Below are positions 6,739 to 14,177 of a DNA stretch of 26,594 nucleotides, one piece after another. The position numbers and the translations under genes are program-made. Every line of letters begins with the position of its first letter. Position 1 is the stretch's first letter. Origin of the DNA: Pseudomonadota bacterium (GTDB lineage: Bacteria; Pseudomonadota; Alphaproteobacteria; Sphingomonadales; Sphingomonadaceae); assembly GCA_023387085.1 (NCBI GenBank), contig JAEWIL010000052.1:1-26594 (forward strand), written 5' to 3'. The notes beneath the pieces are model-generated. The model was not told the origin of the DNA, searched no databases, and saw only the letters and a list, made by a program, of their open reading frames with translations.

Positions 6739-8136
6739 ATGGCGATCGATTATCAGTCACGCATTCCCAACAACGTCGGCCTGTCGAATGACCGCGGCCT
6801 GCAGCGCGCGCTTGAGCATTGGCAGCCTGCCTTCCTCGACTGGTGGAGGGAGCTCGGGCCCGAACATTATCAGGGGCACGAAATCTACCTGCGCACCGCG
6901 ACGTCGGTCGACGCCAAGGGGTGGGCAACCTTCGGACATGTGAAAATGCCCGATTATCGCTGGGGCATTTTTCTGGCCGACCGTCAGGCGGACCGCACGA
7001 TCGGCTTCGGCGATCATCGCGGCAAGCCGGTATGGCAGCAGGTGCCTTCCGAATATCGTTCGGTGCTCCGGCGTCTGATCGTGACCCAGGGCGATACCGA
7101 GCCGGCGTCGGTCGAGCAGCAGCGGTTGCTCGCGCTGACGGCGCCGTCGCTTTACGACATGCGCAATCTCTTTCAGGTCAATGTCGAGGAAGGGCGTCAT
7201 CTCTGGGCGATGGTTTACCTGCTTCACGCCTATTTCGGCCGCGACGGCCGCGAAGAGGCGGAGGATCTGCTCTATCGGCATTCGGGAGATCGTGACAACC
7301 CGCGCATTCTCGGTACGTTCAACGAGCCGATCGACGACTGGCTGAGCTTCTTCATGTTCACCTATTTCACCGATCGCGACGGCAAATATCAGTTGAAGAG
7401 CCTCGCGGAATCCGGATTCGATCCGCTGGCGCGCACCTGCCGCTTCATGCTGACAGAAGAGGCGCACCATATGTTCGTCGGCGAAACGGGAATCGGCCGC
7501 GTCGTGCGCCGGACGCTCGACGTCATGCAGCAGCTCAAGACCGACGAGCCTGCGCTGCTGCGGCGTCAGGGCGTGTTCGATCTGCCGCTTATCCAGCGCT
7601 ATATCAATTTCTGGTATTCCTCGGCGCTCGATCTTTTCGGCGCGGAGATTTCCTCGAACGCTGCCAACTATTTTGCGAACGGCCTCAAGGGCCGGCCCGA
7701 CGAGGACAGCTTTGAGGACCATGATGCGTCGGCGACAATCGAGATGCTCGAGACGCCCGACGGTAACGAGGAGGTTCCGACCCGCAACGCGATGAACTAT
7801 ATCACGCGTTCGGCCTACACCCGCGACTGCCAGATCGGGCTGACACGCTGGAACCGGCTGATCGCCAAGGCCGGCTTCGATTTCGAACTCAAGCTTCCGT
7901 CCGAGCGCTTTAATCGCAAGGTGGGTCTGTGGGCCGGCGCGACGATGGACGTCGACGGCAAGGCGTGCCGCGAGGATGCCATCGTCGCTGCCCTCCCGGA
8001 CGAGGCCGATCGCGTCTATGTGAAATCGCAGATGATCGCGGTCACCGAGATGGGCAAGTGCGCAGGCTGGATCGCGCCGCCCGATCGCGGGATCAACAAC
8101 CAGAGCTTCGAATTCGACTATGTGCGCGCCGCGTGA
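6739..8136 (+). CDS. boxB: BoxB, benzoyl-CoA 2,3-epoxidase oxygenase component
   Basis: The protein has 465 residues, close to known BoxB proteins. It is a class I di-iron monooxygenase that epoxidises benzoyl-CoA with O2 and two electrons. Probable iron ligands are visible in order: Glu121; Glu151 and His154 in VEEGRHLW; Asp212; and Glu241 and His244 in LTEEAHHMF. The ATG at 6739 follows AGGAG at 6727-6731; an upstream extension of the frame overlaps boxC and is rejected. It needs a reductase. In described box systems this is BoxA, an iron-sulfur flavoprotein, but no BoxA is encoded in the window; the next gene is a BphA4-type reductase. Identification is very secure. Confidence 0.96.
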   Translation: MAIDYQSRIPNNVGLSNDRGLQRALEHWQPAFLDWWRELGPEHYQGHEIYLRTATSVDAKGWATFGHVKMPDYRWGIFLADRQADRTIGFGDHRGKPVWQQVPSEYRSVLRRLIVTQGDTEPASVEQQRLLALTAPSLYDMRNLFQVNVEEGRHLWAMVYLLHAYFGRDGREEAEDLLYRHSGDRDNPRILGTFNEPIDDWLSFFMFTYFTDRDGKYQLKSLAESGFDPLARTCRFMLTEEAHHMFVGETGIGRVVRRTLDVMQQLKTDEPALLRRQGVFDLPLIQRYINFWYSSALDLFGAEISSNAANYFANGLKGRPDEDSFEDHDASATIEMLETPDGNEEVPTRNAMNYITRSAYTRDCQIGLTRWNRLIAKAGFDFELKLPSERFNRKVGLWAGATMDVDGKACREDAIVAALPDEADRVYVKSQMIAVTEMGKCAGWIAPPDRGINNQSFEFDYVRAA

Positions 8137-8166
8137 GGCCGTAGCGATCGACCGGAGCTGACGGCG

Positions 8167-9399
8167 ATGGAGCAGTTTGACGCAATCATCGTCGGGGCCG
8201 GCCAGGCCGGCGCGCAGACGGCCGTGTTGCTGCGGCAGCAGGGGTTCGCGGGACGGATCGCGCTCATTGGCGAGGAGCCCGAACTGCCTTACGACCGGCC
8301 GCCCCTCTCGAAGGAATATCTTTCGGGGAAGAAGAGCTTCGACCAGCTCATGTTCCGGTCGGCGTCCGCGTGGGACGAGCTCGGTGTCACGATGGTGGTC
8401 GAAACGCGTATCGTCGCGGTGAACCCGGTCGAACGGTGCATCGAGACGGCGAGCGGCACGGCATTCGGCTACGGGGTGCTCGTCTGGGCAACTGGTGGCG
8501 CGGCCCGGCGACTGGCCTGCCCCGGCGCCGATGCGCGCGGCGTGCACGCGGTGCGGACGCGTGCCGACGTCGATGCGATCCTTGCCGGTCTCGGTGATGC
8601 CGGGCAGGTCGCAATCGTCGGTGGCGGCTATATCGGCCTTGAAACCGCGGCAGCGCTCAGCGATCTTGGTAAGCGCGTCGTGATCGTTGAGATGCAGGAC
8701 CGGGTTCTGGCTCGTGTCGCCGGCGAACCGATCGCGCGGTTCTACGAGACCGAACATCGCGCACGAGGCGTCGAAATTCGCCTCGGCGTCGGCGTGTCGG
8801 CGATCGAAACGCACGATGATGCGGTCACGGGCGTCCGTTTGACCGACGGGACGTCGGTCGCCGCGGCGATGGTGATCGTCGGGGTCGGTATCGAGCCCGA
8901 AATCTCCGCGCTGACCGAAGCCGGTGCCGAGGTCGGCAACGGCGTTCGCATCGACGAATATTGCCGCACATCGCTTCCCGGCATCTTCGCCATCGGTGAT
9001 TGCGCCGAGCATCGCAACGCCTTTGCGCATAGCGAATGGGTGCGTCTCGAATCGATCCAGAATGCCAATGACCAGGCGGCGACCGTCGCCAAGGCGATCT
9101 GCGGCGACGAGACGCCCTATCACGCCCTGCCGTGGTTCTGGTCGAATCAATATGACCTGAAATTGCAGACGGTCGGACTTTCGCAAGGCCACGACGATCT
9201 GGTCGTCCGCGGCGATCCGGCGGCGCGGAGCTTCTCTGTCGTCTATTTTCGTGAAGGACGGGTCGTGGCGCTCGATTGCGTCAATTCCGTGCGCGACTAT
9301 TCGCATGGCCGCGCCTTGATCCTCGCCGGCGCCGAGGTGAGCCGCGACGCCGTTGCCGACGCGTCGGTCGCGCTGCGCTCGCTCATGGCGGCGCGCTGA
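8167..9399 (+). CDS. NADH:ferredoxin reductase-like FAD protein (BphA4/CamA type)
   Basis: This 410-residue flavoprotein belongs to the reductase family that serves Rieske dioxygenases and P450s (BphA4, putidaredoxin reductase). The FAD-binding GAGQAG is at 10-15. The NAD-binding GGGYIG is at 152-157, with Glu175 at the end of the next strand, which favours NADH over NADPH. The second FAD motif FAIGDCA has Asp278. There is no iron-sulfur domain, so it needs a separate one-electron carrier. A GGAG ribosome site precedes the ATG. It lies 30 bases after boxB and two bases before the next gene, where boxA would be expected. It probably feeds electrons to BoxB via a carrier; the flavodoxin at 3518-3982 is the only carrier in the window. 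It is not homologous in layout to BoxA, which carries its own 4Fe-4S ferredoxin domain. Confidence 0.9.
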   Translation: MEQFDAIIVGAGQAGAQTAVLLRQQGFAGRIALIGEEPELPYDRPPLSKEYLSGKKSFDQLMFRSASAWDELGVTMVVETRIVAVNPVERCIETASGTAFGYGVLVWATGGAARRLACPGADARGVHAVRTRADVDAILAGLGDAGQVAIVGGGYIGLETAAALSDLGKRVVIVEMQDRVLARVAGEPIARFYETEHRARGVEIRLGVGVSAIETHDDAVTGVRLTDGTSVAAAMVIVGVGIEPEISALTEAGAEVGNGVRIDEYCRTSLPGIFAIGDCAEHRNAFAHSEWVRLESIQNANDQAATVAKAICGDETPYHALPWFWSNQYDLKLQTVGLSQGHDDLVVRGDPAARSFSVVYFREGRVVALDCVNSVRDYSHGRALILAGAEVSRDAVADASVALRSLMAAR

Positions 9400-9401
9400 C
9401 G

Positions 9402-10439
9402 ATGGCGGACGGGGCGCTCGGCTACCGCTTGCTGGGGGGCAGCGGCTTGCGCGTATCGCAGCTCTGTCTCGGCACCATGACATTCGGGGAAGGCCGCGAA
9501 TGGGGTACTGACCCCGACACGGCGACAATGATTCTCGAACAGTTCGCCGATGCCGGCGGGACCTTTATCGACACCGCGCCCAATTATTCGGGCGGCATGG
9601 CCGAAGAGATCGTCGGCCGGTTCGTGGCAGGGCAGCGGGACCGCTTCGTCATCGGAACGAAATTTACGGCCTCGCCGGACCCGCATGTCTCGTCGACGGG
9701 CAACGGGCGGAAAGCGATGCGGGCGTCAGTGGAAGCGAGCCTGCGTCGGCTCGGTACCGATCATATCGACCTGTTCTGGCTGCACTTCTGGGACGGTACC
9801 GCGCCGCTCGATGAAATCATGCGGGGGCTCGACGATCTCGTCTCGCAGGGCAAGATCCTGCATGTCGGCCTCTCGGATACGCCCGCCTGGCTGGTGAGCC
9901 GGGCGGCAACCCTTGCCGAACTGCGGGCGCAGGCCCCCGTCACCGCCGTCCAGATCGAATATAATCTCGCCGCCCGTTCGGCCGAGCGCGAATTGCTTCC
10001 GATGGCGGAAGCACTCGATCTCGGTGTTCTGTGCTGGGGGCCGCTCGCCGCCGGCGCGCTGGCGGGGGGCGCCGATCCGAAACGCCGCACAGCTGCCCAA
10101 GTGCCGGCTTCGTTGGCGGATGCGAGCGCGGCGCTTGCGTCGCTGGCGCAAAAAAGCGGGGTCTCGCCTGCGGCATTGGCGCTGCGCTGGCTATTCTATC
10201 ATCCGCGCTGGCCGGGATTGATTCCGATCGTCGGCGCGCGCCGGACCGAACATCTGGTTGCGGCGCTCGCTGCCTGGAGCGCGGGGGCATTGCCTTCGGA
10301 TTTTGCGCAAGCGATCGAAACGCTTGCGCCTCCGCCACCCGGCTTCCCGCACGACCTCATCGGCTCCTCCTATCTTCGCAAAATGGCGCTCGGAGGAGAG
10401 CCCGGCCGGATAGCCGCGCCGATCCGTTCGCGCGCATAA
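9402..10439 (+). CDS. Aldo/keto reductase
   Basis: This is a 345-residue NADPH-type aldo/keto reductase with the full catalytic tetrad: Asp57 and Tyr62 in FIDTAPNYSGG, Lys87 in IGTKFT, and His128 in LFWLHFWD. C-terminal cofactor-binding residues are around RWLFYHPRW and PIVGARR. The ATG at 9402 is two bases after the reductase stop, so it is probably co-transcribed and translationally coupled; an upstream frame extension overlaps the reductase gene and is rejected. Substrate unknown. In this setting it could reduce stray semialdehyde or aromatic aldehydes, or act on an upstream substrate, but it is not a recognised box-pathway step. The stop codon lies inside a palindromic AT-rich element that begins the next control region. 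Confidence 0.88.
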   Translation: MADGALGYRLLGGSGLRVSQLCLGTMTFGEGREWGTDPDTATMILEQFADAGGTFIDTAPNYSGGMAEEIVGRFVAGQRDRFVIGTKFTASPDPHVSSTGNGRKAMRASVEASLRRLGTDHIDLFWLHFWDGTAPLDEIMRGLDDLVSQGKILHVGLSDTPAWLVSRAATLAELRAQAPVTAVQIEYNLAARSAERELLPMAEALDLGVLCWGPLAAGALAGGADPKRRTAAQVPASLADASAALASLAQKSGVSPAALALRWLFYHPRWPGLIPIVGARRTEHLVAALAAWSAGALPSDFAQAIETLAPPPPGFPHDLIGSSYLRKMALGGEPGRIAAPIRSRA

Positions 10440-10452
10440 TGCATTATAGTGC
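10434..10452. promoter_or_regulatory. Degenerate BoxR-like operator upstream of the ligase operon
   Basis: GCATAAT-GCATT-ATAGTGC keeps the 7-5-7 layout with one mismatch to the right half (ATATTGC) and two to the left half (GCAATAT) of the boxC operator. It also contains the 12-base palindrome ATAATGCATTAT and TGCA-N6-TGCA. It spans the aldo/keto reductase stop codon and lies just upstream of a promoter-like sequence. Confidence 0.4.
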
Positions 10453-10462
10453 AATTATCGTC

Positions 10463-10491
10463 TTGAGAGCGTCGAGGTAATGCACTAACAT
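10463..10491 (+). promoter_or_regulatory. Candidate sigma70-type promoter for the ligase operon
   Basis: TTGAGA (10463-10468) and TAACAT (10486-10491) are separated by 17 bases, in the 92-base gap before the ligase ATG at 10532. This suggests the ligase-SDR-dehydrogenase-thiolase genes have their own promoter. Confidence 0.45.
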
Positions 10492-10531
10492 TCATTCTCT
10501 ACGCGGATCGAGCTGCGGGAGAGGACAGAGC

Positions 10532-12085
10532 ATGCACCCAGGAATCCACGCGGCCAGCGATCCGGACCGCATCGCCTATGCAGTGGTGCCGGGCGGCGAA
10601 GTCGTAACCTACCGCGAGCTCGATCGCCGCGCCAATCAATGTGCGCATCTTTTCCGGCAACTGGGTCTCAAGCGCGGTGACGCAATTGCGATATTGCTGG
10701 AAAATCACAGCCGTTATCATGAGCTCGCATGGGCGGCGGACCGTTCGGGTCTCTACTATACCTGTATCTCGACGCGGCTTTCGGTGGAGGAGGCGGCCTT
10801 CATTCTTCGCGACAGCGCTTCACGGGCGTTGTTTACCTCCGAGACGATGCGCCCGATGGCGCAGAAGGTCCTTGCATTGGCACCGGGCGTTGAACCTTTC
10901 TCGGTTTCGGGTGCAAGCGAGGGTTTTTGCGATTATCTCGCCGCGCGCGACCTCATGCCGTCGAGCCCGATCGCCGACGAAAGCCGGGGCGCGCCGATGC
11001 TCTATTCTTCGGGGACGACGGGACGCCCAAAGGGGGTCGAACTGGCGCTCCCCGAAGGGCCGCTCGACGGACCGGACGCGCTGACCGAGGTGGCGCAAGG
11101 CTATTTCGGCTTCGAGCCGGGGATGGTCTATCTGTCGCCGGCGCCTCTCTATCATTCGGCGCCGCTTCGCTGGTCGATGTGCGTGCACAAGGTCGGCGGA
11201 ACGGTGATCGTCATGGAGAAGTTCGACGCCGAACAGGCGTTGAAGCTAATTGAGGACCATCGCGTGACCGTGTCGCAATGGGTTCCGACGCATTTCGTGC
11301 GCATGCTCAAGCTGCCCGCCGAGATCCGTGGCCGATATGATCTGTCATCGCATAAGCTGAGTTATCACGGCGCTGCGCCCTGTCCGATCGCCGTCAAGGA
11401 AGAGATGATCCGCTGGTGGGGACCAATCATTCGAGAATTCTATGCCGGAACGGAGTTTAACGGCCTCTGCGCGATCACATCGGAGGAATGGCTCGCGCAC
11501 AAGGGGGCCGTCGGGAAAGCGGCGTTCGGGACCCTCCATATATGCGACGATGCCGGCGAACCGCTGCCCGTGCGCTCGGAAGGCCTCGTCTATTTCGAAG
11601 CAGGCACGCCGATCCGCTATCATAACGATCCGGACAAGACGGCATCGGCCTATAACCGTCATGGCTGGAGCACGCTCGGCGATATCGGCTGGATGGACGA
11701 GCAGGGTTATCTCTATCTTACGGACCGCAAGAGCTTCATGGTCATCACGGGCGGCGTGAATGTCTATCCGCGCGAGATCGAGGATGCGCTCGTCACGCAT
11801 CCGGCGGTCCTCGACATCGCCGTGATCGGCGTTCCAGACGACGATCTTGGCGAACGGCTGGTCGCGGTCGTCCAGCCGGTCGACTGGGGCGTTGCGGGCG
11901 CGGAACTGGCCGGCGACCTGGCTGCCCTCGCCGAGCGCAAGCTTGGGCGGCTGAAGACGCCGCGCCAGGTCGATTTCGTCGAGGAATTGCCGCGCCATCC
12001 GACGGGCAAGCTCTACAAGCGCCTGCTCCGCGATGAATATCGGCTCGCGGCGGAGGCCGGTCTCCGTCGGCCTGCACGCGCCTGA
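10532..12085 (+). CDS. AMP-forming acyl-CoA ligase (FadD-like)
   Basis: This is a 517-residue member of the ANL adenylating superfamily. It activates a carboxylic acid as acyl-AMP and then the CoA thioester. The P-loop SSGTTGRPKG is at 159-168. The hinge region GWSTLGDIGWMDEQGYLYLTDRK is about 110 residues before the end, and the catalytic C-terminal lysine is Lys493 in HPTGKLYKR. A GGAGAGGA site precedes the ATG. It resembles FadD-type ligases for medium-chain or ring-bearing acids more than classical benzoate-CoA ligases, as judged from motif context and not from a search. As leader of an operon with SDR, acyl-CoA dehydrogenase and thiolase genes next to box genes, it may activate a side-chain or alicyclic acid that ends at benzoyl-CoA, or benzoate itself. 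Substrate is open. Confidence 0.9.
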   Translation: MHPGIHAASDPDRIAYAVVPGGEVVTYRELDRRANQCAHLFRQLGLKRGDAIAILLENHSRYHELAWAADRSGLYYTCISTRLSVEEAAFILRDSASRALFTSETMRPMAQKVLALAPGVEPFSVSGASEGFCDYLAARDLMPSSPIADESRGAPMLYSSGTTGRPKGVELALPEGPLDGPDALTEVAQGYFGFEPGMVYLSPAPLYHSAPLRWSMCVHKVGGTVIVMEKFDAEQALKLIEDHRVTVSQWVPTHFVRMLKLPAEIRGRYDLSSHKLSYHGAAPCPIAVKEEMIRWWGPIIREFYAGTEFNGLCAITSEEWLAHKGAVGKAAFGTLHICDDAGEPLPVRSEGLVYFEAGTPIRYHNDPDKTASAYNRHGWSTLGDIGWMDEQGYLYLTDRKSFMVITGGVNVYPREIEDALVTHPAVLDIAVIGVPDDDLGERLVAVVQPVDWGVAGAELAGDLAALAERKLGRLKTPRQVDFVEELPRHPTGKLYKRLLRDEYRLAAEAGLRRPARA

Positions 12086-12112
12086 ATGTCTGTGTCGCTG
12101 CGGGAGGACCGG

Positions 12113-12847
12113 ATGAATTACCTCGATTTCAAGGGCAAGACAGTGCTCGTCATCGGCGGGTCGAGCGGCATTGGCAACGGCATAGCCCGCGGGTTTCTCG
12201 CGGCCGGGGCAAAGGTCCATATCTGGGGGCGCCGGGCTCGCGCCTCGGACTATACGGGCGATGATGGTGCTGATCTTTCGGGGCTTCACTATGAGCAGGT
12301 CGACGCCGCCGATCCGGCGGCGATCGCTGCCTACCGGCCCGCGTTCGACAGGCTCGACGTGCTTGTCCAGAGCCAGGGGATCATCCTGTATGGCCGGCAG
12401 GAGTTCGAGATCGACAATTTCCGCAAGATCCTCGACACCAATCTCGTGAGCCTGATGAGCTGCGCGATGAAGTTCAAGCCGATGCTTGCCGAAAGCCGCG
12501 GCTCGATCGTCATCGTGAGTTCGAGCGCGGCATATCACGCCACCAAGGGCAATCCCGCCTACAACGCTTCCAAAGCGGGGGCCGCCGGATTGACCCGCAC
12601 CCTGGCACAGGCCTGGGCTGGCGAAGGCATCCGCGTGAACGGCATTGCGCCCGGCTATATCGCAACCCGCATGACGGCCGTCACGATCGACGACCCGAAG
12701 CGGCGCGAGGCCGCGATGTCGCGTATCCCGATCGGCCGGTTCGGTACGACAGAGGAGATGGCAGGCATCGCCCTTTTCCTTGCCTCGCCGATGTCCGGTT
12801 TTGTTGTTGGCCAGACCTTGCTGGCCGACGGCGGCATGCTTCTTTGA
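12113..12847 (+). CDS. Short-chain dehydrogenase/reductase
   Basis: This is a 244-residue classical SDR. The Rossmann glycine motif GGSSGIGNG is at 15-23. Asn110 is in LDTNLVS, the catalytic Ser is within SSS 136-138, and Tyr150 and Lys154 form YNASK. The C terminus carries the usual GQTLLADGGM. An ATG at 12086 abuts the ligase stop, but the ATG at 12113 is preferred: GGGAGG lies 5 bases before it and the protein then starts with the normal first beta strand. In an operon with ligase, acyl-CoA dehydrogenase and thiolase genes, a 3-hydroxyacyl-CoA dehydrogenase role in side-chain beta-oxidation is plausible; an alcohol or diol dehydrogenase role cannot be excluded. Confidence 0.9.
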   Translation: MNYLDFKGKTVLVIGGSSGIGNGIARGFLAAGAKVHIWGRRARASDYTGDDGADLSGLHYEQVDAADPAAIAAYRPAFDRLDVLVQSQGIILYGRQEFEIDNFRKILDTNLVSLMSCAMKFKPMLAESRGSIVIVSSSAAYHATKGNPAYNASKAGAAGLTRTLAQAWAGEGIRVNGIAPGYIATRMTAVTIDDPKRREAAMSRIPIGRFGTTEEMAGIALFLASPMSGFVVGQTLLADGGMLL

Positions 12848-12857
12848 GAGGGTCAGG

Positions 12858-14084
12858 ATGGACTTCGAACACAGCGCCAAGGTCCGAGGGCTCGTCGATC
12901 GTCTCGAGGCGTTCATGGCCGACCATGTTTACCCACGCGAGGAGGAAGTCGAGCGCTGGCTGCTCGACCCGGAAACCCAATGGACGCTCCCGGCCTGCTT
13001 TGCGGAACTCAAGGAACGCGCGCGCGCCGCGGGGCTATGGAACCTGTTCCTGCCGCATGAATATGGCGAGTTTAGTCCCGGGCTCACCAATCTCGAATAT
13101 GCTCCGCTCGCCGAGGTGATGGGCCGCGTCCATTGGGCTTCGGAGATCTTCAACTGCTCGGCGCCCGACACTGGCAATATGGAGGTGCTGGCACGCTATG
13201 GTACCTTCGAGCAAAAGGAACGCTGGCTGCGTCCGCTGCTCGACGGCACGATCCGGTCGGCGTTCGGCATGACGGAGCCGCAGGTGGCCTCGTCGGACGC
13301 GACCAATATCGAGCTGACGATCACAGCCGATGGCGACGACTATGTTCTCAACGGCCGGAAATGGTGGACATCGGGATCGCTGCATCCCGATTTCCGGATG
13401 CTCATCGTCATGGGAAAGACCGATCCGACCGCCGAGCGTCATCGTCAGCAGTCGATGATCATCGTTCCGGCCGATACGCCCGGGTTTTCGATTGTACGCC
13501 GGTTGACCATGTTCGGCTTTTCCAATGCGCCGGGCGGCGAGGCGGAAACCCGCTTCGACAACGCCCGCATTCCCAAGGCGAACTTGCTGCTCGGTGAGGG
13601 GCGGGGGTTCGAAATCGCGCAAGGCAGGCTCGGCCCGGGGCGTATACATCACTGCATGCGGTCGATCGGGCAGGCGCAGCGCTCGCTCGAAATGATGGCG
13701 AAACGTGTCGAGGAGCGCACTGCATTCGGCCGAAAACTGGCCGATCAGGGCCGTATCCGGGAGGATGTCGCGCGGTCCTTCTGCGAGATCGAGATGGCGC
13801 GTCTGCTGACCCTGAAGGCGGCAGACGCGATGGATCGCCACGGCAACAAGGATGCCAAGGGCCTGATTGCGGCGATCAAGATCGTCGCGCCGGGCATGGC
13901 GCAGGCCGTAACCGATCGCGCCATCCAAGCATTTGGCGGCAAGGGCGTTTCGGGGGATACGCCCATCGCCTATCATTTTCTGTTCAACCGCGCGCTGCGG
14001 ATTTTCGATGGCCCCGACGAGGTTCATCTTTCGCAGCTCGGCAAATTGAAGATTCGCGAATATGCGGCGTTGAACCGGCCCTAG
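12858..14084 (+). CDS. Acyl-CoA dehydrogenase (ACAD10/11-like)
   Basis: This 408-residue flavoprotein introduces a 2,3 double bond into an acyl-CoA and passes electrons to ETF. The FAD-binding stretch FGMTEPQVASSDATN is about one third in. The C-terminal part contains QAFGGKGVSGDTP, and RIFDGPDEVHLSQL has Glu388 in the position of the usual catalytic base of this subgroup. The ATG at 12858 follows an AGGGTCAGG-type ribosome site 10 bases after the SDR stop; a longer frame overlapping the SDR gene is rejected. It belongs to the ligase operon. The acyl substrate is unknown: a phenylpropanoyl-, cyclohexanoyl- or branched acyl-CoA would each fit. In the lower box pathway itself no dehydrogenation of this type is needed, which points to a peripheral route. 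Confidence 0.9.
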   Translation: MDFEHSAKVRGLVDRLEAFMADHVYPREEEVERWLLDPETQWTLPACFAELKERARAAGLWNLFLPHEYGEFSPGLTNLEYAPLAEVMGRVHWASEIFNCSAPDTGNMEVLARYGTFEQKERWLRPLLDGTIRSAFGMTEPQVASSDATNIELTITADGDDYVLNGRKWWTSGSLHPDFRMLIVMGKTDPTAERHRQQSMIIVPADTPGFSIVRRLTMFGFSNAPGGEAETRFDNARIPKANLLLGEGRGFEIAQGRLGPGRIHHCMRSIGQAQRSLEMMAKRVEERTAFGRKLADQGRIREDVARSFCEIEMARLLTLKAADAMDRHGNKDAKGLIAAIKIVAPGMAQAVTDRAIQAFGGKGVSGDTPIAYHFLFNRALRIFDGPDEVHLSQLGKLKIREYAALNRP

Positions 14085-14177
14085 CCCGCGCCGGCTCGCC
14101 AGCCGCTCCCGAGAACATGTTTTTTTCGCGTTTCCCGCAAGGCAGCGGGCCGCCACCATTTTCGTGAAGGAATTATC

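Noticed and set aside
5027..6928. 633-codon open frame on the minus strand opposite boxC
   Set aside because: BoxC on the other strand is certain; the antisense product shows no domain and is rich in Arg.
6757..9528. 923-codon open frame on the minus strand opposite boxB and the ferredoxin reductase
   Set aside because: It spans two well-identified plus-strand genes and reads as His/Arg/Asp-rich low-information sequence; a mirror of their codon bias.
14092..14126. Stem CGGCT/AGCCG followed by a T7 run between acyl-CoA dehydrogenase and thiolase genes as a terminator
   Set aside because: The stem is only 5 bases and the T-run starts 14 bases after it, too far for an intrinsic terminator.
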